Source: Bacillota bacterium
GTDB taxonomy: Bacteria; Bacillota; Clostridia; Tissierellales; Sedimentibacteraceae
Direction of reading: 5' to 3'
NCBI GenBank assembly: GCA_023416855.1
Contig: JAEZGU010000145.1
Coordinates: 1 to 14,431, forward strand
DNA: 14,431 nt
Shown here: piece after piece, positions 6,916 to 12,611 of the stretch
How the letters are laid out: every line of letters begins with the position of its first letter
Position numbering within the stretch: position 1 is the first letter of the stretch
The notes under the pieces: generated by a model
Told to the model about the DNA's origin: nothing
The model's database searches: none
The model's input: the letters and a program-made list of their open reading frames with translations, nothing else
Program-made: the position numbers and the translations under genes

Positions 6916-8619
6916 ATGGCAAAAGTAAATGGCGGACAACTTTTCGCAAAAGCCCTTAAAAGAGAAGGTGTTGAGTGCGTATTCACATTATCTGGTGGTC
7001 ACATTATGCCGATACTATACGGATGTAAAGAAGAAGGAATAAAAATAATAGATGTAAGACATGAATGTTCCGGTGGATATGGTGCTGACGCATATGCTAA
7101 GGTGACGGGTAAACCAGGTATTCTAATTACCACTGCAGGACCTGGTGTAACAAATGCTACAACTGCTATGGCAGAAGCATATGAAACAGGTATTCCTATT
7201 ATACATATAGGAGGAGGGTCTCCTTTAATAGAAAATGAAACAGGGGCACTTCAAAATGTGGCAAGCCTTCAGTGTATGGATGCGTTCTCTAAGTGGTCAC
7301 GTAGGATTTATCATGCTAATAGAGTTCCTGAGTATGTTTCAATGGCATTTAGAAATGCCTTAGATGGAACTCCGGGTCCGGTATATCTTGAAATTCCTAC
7401 AGATATACTTCATGGAGAATATGATGAAGAAACTATCTATTGGCCAAGAAATTATAGAGCGACAGTTCATGGCTTTGGCGCAGCTGATCTTATAGAAAAA
7501 GCTGCAGATGCTCTTATAGCAGCAAAGAAGCCGGCAATGGTTATTGGTGAGGCTGCAAGATTTTCAGCAGAGTATGCTAAAGAAGTTGAAGAATTAGCAA
7601 ATTACTTAAAAATGCCAACATTTTCAATGATGACATCAAGAGGTATGTTTGCAGATGAAAGCAAGAATGAATTATTTAGAATAGGCGATGGTGGAATGTC
7701 AGCCGCAGATGTAATCTTGGAGCTTGGAGTGGACCACAGCTACAAAGTTGGTAAAGGTAAAGCACCAAGATATAATGGCAGTGCATACCGCATAATGGTA
7801 CATCAAGACGGAAAGAAAGTTGGATATAATGCACCAGCAGATTTAGCAATCATTGCAGGAGCAAGCGCAGCTGCAAAACAAATATTGGATATTGTAAAAG
7901 CTAAGACAGAACCAACTACTGATACAACATGGGTTGAAGAAGCTAAAGCTATATCAGCAAAAATGAAAGCTCCTTACACACAGGCAGCAAAATCAGAAAT
8001 AGCTCCAGTGCATCCTGGAAGAATAGCAGCTGAAGTTGCAAAGTTTATTAACGAGGAAGCACAGGATTGGCATATTGTTTGCGATGGTGGAGATGCAGCA
8101 AGCTGGATGGATGCAAATGCAGTAGCACGTTATCCTGGTCAAGTTGTTAGATATGGTCCGTTAGGAACAATTGGAGTTGGACCTGGATTTACATTAGGAG
8201 CATGGGCAGGAGATAAAAAACCTGTATTATACTATACTGGTGATGGAAGCTTTGGTTTCTACTCAATGGAATTTGATACTTTTGTAAGACATGGAGTTCC
8301 TGTTGTATGTGTAATTAGTAATGATTCTGCATGGGGAATGATAAAGCTTTCAGAACAAGCGAAAAGAGCAGAATATATAGAAGAGCATGGCCATTGCGCT
8401 ACAACTTTATCTGAAATGAGAGCATACGAAAAAATGCCTGAAATATGGGGAGGAATCGGTATCAAGGTTACTAAAGCTGAAGATATTATTCCTGCAATAC
8501 GTAAAGTAAGAGAATCTGGCTTACCTGGAATCGTTAATGTTCAATGTGATAAGAATGAGATGTCACCTCCTACTGCAGCATTTTCAGGTGGCGGAAAGAA
8601 TAAAAAAGGTCCTTATTAA
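6916..8619 (+). CDS. ThDP-dependent C-C lyase/decarboxylase (acetolactate synthase / 2-hydroxyacyl-CoA lyase-like)
   Basis: A 567-residue single-chain thiamine diphosphate enzyme with the three-domain order of the acetolactate synthase superfamily. The N-terminal PYR domain holds the activating Glu50 in DVRHE followed by SGGYGADAYAKVTGKPG. The central domain is about 190-330. The C-terminal PP domain has the ThDP/Mg motif GDG (442-444) ending at ND (469-470), then SAWGM. The texts GPLGTIGVGPGF (414-425) and GDGSFGFYSMEFDT recall 2-hydroxyacyl-CoA lyases and oxalyl-CoA decarboxylases more than true acetolactate synthases, and no regulatory small subunit is encoded nearby. AGAGGAGG (6903-6910) overlaps the SDR stop. 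It is flanked by two alcohol dehydrogenases and shares an operon with an acylating aldehyde dehydrogenase. The likeliest role is therefore cleaving a 2-keto, diketo or 2-hydroxyacyl compound to an aldehyde (inference). Confidence 0.82.
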   Translation: MAKVNGGQLFAKALKREGVECVFTLSGGHIMPILYGCKEEGIKIIDVRHECSGGYGADAYAKVTGKPGILITTAGPGVTNATTAMAEAYETGIPIIHIGGGSPLIENETGALQNVASLQCMDAFSKWSRRIYHANRVPEYVSMAFRNALDGTPGPVYLEIPTDILHGEYDEETIYWPRNYRATVHGFGAADLIEKAADALIAAKKPAMVIGEAARFSAEYAKEVEELANYLKMPTFSMMTSRGMFADESKNELFRIGDGGMSAADVILELGVDHSYKVGKGKAPRYNGSAYRIMVHQDGKKVGYNAPADLAIIAGASAAAKQILDIVKAKTEPTTDTTWVEEAKAISAKMKAPYTQAAKSEIAPVHPGRIAAEVAKFINEEAQDWHIVCDGGDAASWMDANAVARYPGQVVRYGPLGTIGVGPGFTLGAWAGDKKPVLYYTGDGSFGFYSMEFDTFVRHGVPVVCVISNDSAWGMIKLSEQAKRAEYIEEHGHCATTLSEMRAYEKMPEIWGGIGIKVTKAEDIIPAIRKVRESGLPGIVNVQCDKNEMSPPTAAFSGGGKNKKGPY

Positions 8620-8638
8620 AAAATAGGAGGATTATTAT

Positions 8639-9601
8639 ATGAAGGCATGTGTTCTAGAAGATGTATACAAGCTTGTTGTAAAAGAATTAGAAATGCCAAA
8701 ATTAATTTATGATGATGATGTATTAATTAAGGTAACAAAAGTAGGTGTTTGTGGTTCAGATGTCCATATGTGGGGCAATGAAAAAAAGATAGGCCTTGTA
8801 ATGGGACATGAATTTTGCGGAACTGTTGAAGACCCGGGAAAAACTGACTTCAAAGTTGGAGATAGAGTTGTAGTAATTCCAAAGGGCCCAAGAGGATATA
8901 ATTCAACACCTGGAATTGTGGCACAAGGTGCATATGCAGAGTATTTTTGCGCATCTTCACAATTTTTAAGAAAATTACCTGATTCCATAAGTGATGATAC
9001 AGCTAATATGCTTGAACCAACTGCTATTGCATATAATTCTTTGCTTAAAGCAAATATAAAATATGGCGACAAAGTACTTGTTACAGGAGCAGGGATAATA
9101 GGGCTATTATGTGCTGAGTGGGCAAAGGTAATGGGTGCAACATATATTGCTATGACCGAAGTGAATGATAAACGAATATTAAAGGCAAAAGAAGTTGGTG
9201 TTGCAAATGAAGTATTTGACGCTAGGAATCCTGAAATTTGTCAGCAGCTAAAGGATGCTTCTAAGGGTGGATTTGATAAAGTTATAGAATGCACTGCTAT
9301 TCCTGCATCTGTTAATATGAGTTTAGATGTTATTAAGGATTTTGGTACTTTAATGTTTGTAGGTGTTTCTTATAAACAAGTTCCAATAGATGCGCTTAAG
9401 CTTATAATGAAAAACATTACTATGATTGGTACATTTGGTGCATCTATAGTATTTGACAAAGTGCATGAATTGCTTTTAAACAAGCCGTTCAATATAGAAA
9501 AATACATTACTAAGCGCATTGGGCTAGATGAAATCCAGGAATGCTTTGAAGAACTTCATAGCGGAACAAGTGATCAAATTAAAATAGTTATTACGCCATA
9601 A
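8639..9601 (+). CDS. Zn-dependent medium-chain alcohol dehydrogenase, short form
   Basis: An MDR-family dehydrogenase of the sorbitol/threonine/butanediol dehydrogenase type, oxidising a secondary alcohol with NAD(P)+. Catalytic zinc ligands are visible: Cys38 in GVCGSDVH, His57-Glu58 in GHE, and a probable Glu126 in LEPTAIAYN. The Rossmann motif GAGIIG is at 150-155. At 320 residues it is shorter than the usual 340-350. The segment that normally carries four structural-zinc cysteines (after VVVIP, about residues 82-96) has no cysteine and looks deleted. AGGAGG (8625-8630) lies 8 bases before the ATG. It is the last gene of the operon, followed by a terminator. With the SDR it probably oxidises the two hydroxyls, or successive intermediates, of the pathway substrate (inference). 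Confidence 0.88.
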   Translation: MKACVLEDVYKLVVKELEMPKLIYDDDVLIKVTKVGVCGSDVHMWGNEKKIGLVMGHEFCGTVEDPGKTDFKVGDRVVVIPKGPRGYNSTPGIVAQGAYAEYFCASSQFLRKLPDSISDDTANMLEPTAIAYNSLLKANIKYGDKVLVTGAGIIGLLCAEWAKVMGATYIAMTEVNDKRILKAKEVGVANEVFDARNPEICQQLKDASKGGFDKVIECTAIPASVNMSLDVIKDFGTLMFVGVSYKQVPIDALKLIMKNITMIGTFGASIVFDKVHELLLNKPFNIEKYITKRIGLDEIQECFEELHSGTSDQIKIVITP

Positions 9602-9620
9602 CGACATTTATGTTTAAAGC

Positions 9621-9674
9621 AATGCATAATACTCTGATACATATTATGTTCAAAGTGTTATGCATTCTTTTCTT
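9621..9674 (+). terminator. Terminator of the eight-gene operon
   Basis: The left arm 9621-9637 (AATGCATAATACTCTGA) pairs with 9650-9666 (TCAAAGTGTTATGCATT). This gives about 17 base pairs with one G-T wobble and one mismatch, a 12-base loop, and CTTTTCTT directly after. The stem is A/T-rich, so its efficiency is uncertain, but it sits 20 bases after the last stop codon. Confidence 0.65.
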
Positions 9675-9705
9675 ACTAACAACCTTATAATCAGAGAAAA
9701 AAGTG

Positions 9706-9735
9706 TTGCATTATATGTTGTTTATGATATATAAT
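9706..9735 (+). promoter_or_regulatory. Promoter of the GntR regulator gene
   Basis: TTGCAT (9706-9711) and a perfect TATAAT (9730-9735) are separated by 18 bases. The predicted start is near 9742, directly before the second 21-bp dyad. Confidence 0.65.
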
Positions 9736-9742
9736 TGTCAAT

Positions 9743-9763
9743 GTAGTATGTAATACATTATTG
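9743..9763 (+). promoter_or_regulatory. Putative GntR operator, site 2 (autoregulation)
   Basis: This has the same left half-site as site 1 (GTAgTATGTA) around a central A. The right half is TACATtaTtG, so the outer right end is degenerate. It matches site 1 at 17 of 21 positions. It starts 8 bases after the -10 box, overlapping the first transcribed bases, as expected for a self-repressing GntR gene. Confidence 0.65.
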
Positions 9764-9804
9764 AGATTTATTCTAAAATAGACAAAATATAAAGTGGTGA
9801 AAAA

Positions 9805-10521
9805 ATGGCGATGGAAAAAATGTTAGTACCAATAAAAAAAGGATCAGTTTCACAATTAATAATAGATAGAATAACTGATGCTTTAATATCAGGTGAATTA
9901 AAACCGGGAAGTAAAATACCAACAGAAATAGAGTTCAGTGAAAGCTTAGGAGTTGGAAGGAATTCTGTAAGAGAAGCTACAAAAATATTAGAATCTTTTG
10001 GTGTTTTAGAAGTAAAGCAATCAGAAGGAACCTTTATTGCAAAAGAATTTAGTCAGAAAATGCTTGACCCCATGGTTTATGGCGTAATTATGCAAAATGG
10101 GGATATGAGTGAGTTATTGGAATTTAAATTATCAAATCTACGTGCAGTATTGTATATGGCAGTTTCTAAAGCAACAGAGAAAGATATTGATGTTCTTCAA
10201 AAATGTTATGATTTTTTATGTGAAACAATAAAAAACCATCCTAATGATGAAAAGGCTATTTATGAAGCGAATAAAGATTTTCACGATACATTAGCAAAAG
10301 TTAGCGAGAACAGGTATATGTATCAGATCAATACGGTTATTATGAAGATCTCTAAATATTCTCGAATGGGTGGTATTAAATCTGCAATAAAAGAAGGCAA
10401 TGTTGATGAGATTGCAATTGTGTGCAAATTATTGTTGGATTTAGTTAAGAAACGTGATGTAGAAAGCATAAATCCCGTATTAGATAAAATATACGAATAT
10501 TGGAAGCATTTATTATTATAA
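9805..10521 (+). CDS. GntR-family transcriptional regulator, FadR/FCD type
   Basis: A 238-residue repressor-like protein. Residues about 12-80 form the GntR winged helix-turn-helix: SQLIIDRITDALISGELKPG, then LP(I)PTE-like KIPTEIEFSESLGVGRNSVREATKILESFGVLEV-type text and the wing GTFIAK (75-80). The remaining all-helical part is an FCD ligand-binding domain containing DFH (158-160). Many FCD proteins bind a metal with three His and an Asp. Here only His160 (with Asn156 in the Asp position) is evident, and no His is visible where the last two ligands belong (around Cys207 and Lys227), so the effector may bind without metal. The start at 9805 follows GTGGTGA with a 4-base spacer, and ATG 9811 is an alternative. 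It has its own promoter, dyad and terminator, lies next to the catabolic operon and is its probable regulator. Confidence 0.9.
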   Translation: MAMEKMLVPIKKGSVSQLIIDRITDALISGELKPGSKIPTEIEFSESLGVGRNSVREATKILESFGVLEVKQSEGTFIAKEFSQKMLDPMVYGVIMQNGDMSELLEFKLSNLRAVLYMAVSKATEKDIDVLQKCYDFLCETIKNHPNDEKAIYEANKDFHDTLAKVSENRYMYQINTVIMKISKYSRMGGIKSAIKEGNVDEIAIVCKLLLDLVKKRDVESINPVLDKIYEYWKHLLL

Positions 10522-10536
10522 TAGTATTAATCATTT

Positions 10537-10578
10537 AAAAAACCTCTGAACAGATATAAATATGTTTAGAGGTTTTTT
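10537..10578 (+). terminator. Rho-independent terminator after the GntR gene
   Basis: AAAAAACCTCT (10537-10547) pairs perfectly with AGAGGTTTTTT (10568-10578). The stem extends inward by a few more pairs with a G-T wobble. The A-tract/T-tract arrangement could also terminate transcription from the opposite strand. Confidence 0.9.
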
Positions 10579-10598
10579 AGTATGGTGCAAAATAAATG

Positions 10599-10627
10599 TT
10601 GCAAAAACACTTATTTAATGTTAATAT
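10599..10627 (+). promoter_or_regulatory. Promoter of the second MFS gene
   Basis: TTGCAA (10599-10604) and TAATAT (10622-10627) are separated by 17 bases. The predicted start is near 10634. The -10 box is weaker than in the two related promoters, and TATAAA at 10625-10630 is an alternative with a 20-base spacer. Confidence 0.5.
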
Positions 10628-10636
10628 AAATACTAT

Positions 10637-10657
10637 GTAGGATGTAGTATGTTATAC
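10637..10657 (+). promoter_or_regulatory. Putative GntR operator, site 3
   Basis: It matches site 1 at 17 of 21 positions: left half GTAgGATGTA, central G, right half TAtgTtaTAC. The preceding TACTAT is also identical to the flank of site 1. The right half is degraded, so binding may be weaker than at sites 1 and 2. It starts 9 bases after the -10 box, the same arrangement as at the other two promoters. Confidence 0.6.
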
Positions 10658-10706
10658 AATAAAGTACAAGTTCATAAAAGTTATTTCATAAAGAAAGGAA
10701 TAAAAT

Positions 10707-11978
10707 ATGAAAATGAAATATGACAAAATAGAAATTCGTATAGCTGTTGGGTGTTTTATAATTATGTTTATACATCTTGGTACGCTTGGAACGGCAGGTC
10801 TTTTTATACCACAGTTAGTTAGATCGTTAAACGTACCGGTTAGTCAGGTTTCTTTAAATGTAACATTTTGTTCATTGACTGGTTTTATTTTTAGCCTAAT
10901 GGTTGGTAAGCTTAGAAATAAAGTTTCAATAAAAATGATTATACTTATAGGTTCTGTTGCAGGCATTATGCATTATCTAATATCTGCAATGGCAAATGGA
11001 ATCTTTCTTATATATTTAGGTAGTATTTTTGGAGGTATTAAGTTTGGTTTTGGTACACATGCATGTAATGCTGCTATAATTTCCCAGTGGTTTAAAGAAA
11101 AAAAAGCAACTATTATTGGAGTTGTTTTCAGCGGTGCGGCATTTGGTAGTGCAATTATGATGTATATCTCAGGAATTCTTATTGATAGTATAGGTTGGCG
11201 TTATACATATTTGGTTTTTGCAGCATTGCACTTGTTTATAGCTATTCCAGTTAATTTGTTTGTTTTAAAAGAAATCAAGGTATCGAAAAAAGATGAAGCT
11301 AATTTTAATAATAACAATATAACTAAATCCTTTGATTTTGAAGTCAATGATGCAACTGCAATAAAAGAAGAAATATATAGAAATTCTGCATATTGGGTAT
11401 TGTTGATAAGCATGATGTTATGTGGTACTTTAATAGTAGGGTTTAAAACATTTGTACCTTCATACTGGCAATTTTATGGTATGACAGCACTAACATCTTC
11501 TAAGTACATAAGTATATTTATGGTGATTGCAACAATAGCAACAATGGTTTCTGGAAAGATAGCAGATAAATATGGGAATAAAGCATACATCATTTATTTA
11601 TACACTTCATTTTTGATTGGGATGACTTTTGTATTATTATTCTCTAATAAACTTGGCATATTGTACGTTATGATTCCAGTAGTATTTGTAGCTATTTCAT
11701 ATCCGTTATATGGTTCAATACCAGCAACAGTAGTTACAGAATCCTTTGGAATTAAGTATTATGATAAAGTATGTAGCGATTTGATGGCTGCATTTTTCAT
11801 AGGTCAGGCATTTGTATCTCCAATAATTGGAGGTTTACGAGATTTTACAGGGACATATTACTCTGGATTCTTGATGATAACAGCTTTTGGAACATTGTCT
11901 TTTTTACTAATACTATATACCTTTAATAAAACAAAAGTAAAAATAAATAGTGAAAACATACAATGTAATGACGCATAA
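10707..11978 (+). CDS. MFS transporter, monocarboxylate/OFA-like (second of two)
   Basis: A 423-residue, 12-helix major facilitator. The segment WFKEKKATIIGVVFSGAAFGS (about 128-148) resembles the WF..RRG.A.G...SG..FG signature of the oxalate-formate antiporter and monocarboxylate transporter group. SGKIADKYGNK (282-292) is the second copy of the conserved loop motif. A long hydrophilic loop around 190-222 separates the two halves. GAAAGGAA precedes the ATG by 6 bases. The gene is transcribed alone, between two terminators, from a promoter carrying the same dyad as the catabolic operon. It is therefore likely induced with that operon and moves its substrate or its acid product (inference). 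The sequence differs clearly from the MFS protein at 4815, so it is not a recent duplicate. Confidence 0.87.
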   Translation: MKMKYDKIEIRIAVGCFIIMFIHLGTLGTAGLFIPQLVRSLNVPVSQVSLNVTFCSLTGFIFSLMVGKLRNKVSIKMIILIGSVAGIMHYLISAMANGIFLIYLGSIFGGIKFGFGTHACNAAIISQWFKEKKATIIGVVFSGAAFGSAIMMYISGILIDSIGWRYTYLVFAALHLFIAIPVNLFVLKEIKVSKKDEANFNNNNITKSFDFEVNDATAIKEEIYRNSAYWVLLISMMLCGTLIVGFKTFVPSYWQFYGMTALTSSKYISIFMVIATIATMVSGKIADKYGNKAYIIYLYTSFLIGMTFVLLFSNKLGILYVMIPVVFVAISYPLYGSIPATVVTESFGIKYYDKVCSDLMAAFFIGQAFVSPIIGGLRDFTGTYYSGFLMITAFGTLSFLLILYTFNKTKVKINSENIQCNDA

Positions 11979-12014
11979 AAGACCTATTAGAAATGTTTAA
12001 CTAACACAGTATAG

Positions 12015-12047
12015 AAGACACTGACATGTAATGGTTGGTGTCTTTTT
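12015..12047 (+). terminator. Rho-independent terminator after the second MFS gene
   Basis: AAGACACTGAC (12015-12025) pairs with GTTGGTGTCTT (12034-12044), including two G-T wobbles, with an 8-base loop and TTTTT at 12043-12047. It lies 36 bases after the stop codon. Confidence 0.85.
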
Positions 12048-12155
12048 AGCAGGTAGAAAATATGAATATGAGAAATGATTTATAATAAAAAATCAGCCCA
12101 ACTAAGATTAAGTTTTAATACTAATATCTTTTTGTGTAAAGAGATTTGAGCGAAC

Positions 12156-12184
12156 TTGGTATGTATATTACAAGAGAATATAAT
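12156..12184 (+). promoter_or_regulatory. Promoter 1 of the downstream operon
   Basis: TTGGTA (12156-12161) and a perfect TATAAT (12179-12184) have a 17-base spacer. The rest of 12048-12155 holds no gene and no structure I can name. Confidence 0.6.
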
Positions 12185-12198
12185 GGTTGTCTTATAAT

Positions 12199-12226
12199 TT
12201 ACAAATTAGTGTATTAATAGTATAAT
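12199..12226 (+). promoter_or_regulatory. Promoter 2 of the downstream operon
   Basis: TTACAA (12199-12204) and TATAAT (12221-12226) have a 16-base spacer, placing a second start near 12233, just before the ribosome binding site at 12245. In such A/T-rich DNA one of the two tandem promoters may be fortuitous. Confidence 0.45.
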
Positions 12227-12258
12227 TGAAACATTATATTAGTTAAGGAGTAATTAAC

Positions 12259-12573
12259 TTGTCAAAAGAAATTAAAGATATTATTAAAATTACTGAAGAG
12301 GCAAAGAACTATTTACATAACAAAAATAAGTTAAATATATGCATAGAGTATCCTGAGTATATGACCGGAAATGATTGTGCATTTGTGCAGGTGCCTGAAA
12401 TATTTGCTAAAAAACCTAAAAAAGAAAAAGAGTTTAATATAATAAATATAGAAGGAATTAATGTATTTTTGTCTAAGCTGATTAAAATACCCGAAAATGA
12501 AATTAAAATTGATTTAACTTCATTTTTGGGAATAAAGATATTAACAGTTTCAGGTTTTAGTTCGAGGGATTAG
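12259..12573 (+). CDS. Small HesB/IscA-like protein, possibly of the CC/Se-motif family
   Basis: A 104-residue protein of uncertain function. The opening IKITEEAKNYL (10-19), the central ...GINVFLSKLIKI (66-77) and the closing IKIDLTSFLGIKILTVSGF (82-100) resemble small HesB-like proteins of anaerobes, some of which carry a Cys-Cys or Sec-Cys pair after a GG. Here that place reads TGNDC (36-40), so only one cysteine (Cys40) remains, and there is no in-frame TGA that could encode selenocysteine. The only other cysteine is Cys28. The start is a TTG, chosen because AAGGAG (12245-12250) lies 8 bases before it. It is the first gene of an operon with the Old Yellow Enzyme and the hydroxyacid dehydrogenase. 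If it is a HesB relative, it has lost the usual three-cysteine iron-sulfur site. Family placement is by eye and tentative. Confidence 0.5.
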   Translation: MSKEIKDIIKITEEAKNYLHNKNKLNICIEYPEYMTGNDCAFVQVPEIFAKKPKKEKEFNIINIEGINVFLSKLIKIPENEIKIDLTSFLGIKILTVSGFSSRD

Positions 12574-12611
12574 AGGGTATCATATTTAGCAAATAAAAAT
12601 GGGAGGGAAAT

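Noticed and set aside
6916..8619. Sulfoacetaldehyde acetyltransferase (Xsc) or IolD identity for the ThDP enzyme
   Set aside because: The HE-x-SGG-x2-AD-x-Y text resembles Xsc, but the C-terminal domain does not follow Xsc, and the protein is shorter than IolD with no other sulfonate or inositol genes around.
9630..9650. A dyad-like ATACATATTATG stretch after the alcohol dehydrogenase
   Set aside because: It forms part of the arm and loop of the operon terminator, and only a partial half-site matches.
12155..12174. A fourth copy of the GntR dyad upstream of the HesB-like/ene-reductase operon
   Set aside because: TATGTA is present, but the mirrored half is displaced by two bases and the outer GTA/TAC elements are missing, so it does not fit the 21-bp pattern.
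12361..12400. A selenocysteine codon in the HesB-like gene
   Set aside because: The motif region reads GGA-AAT-GAT-TGT in frame with no TGA, and no selenocysteine insertion hairpin is needed.
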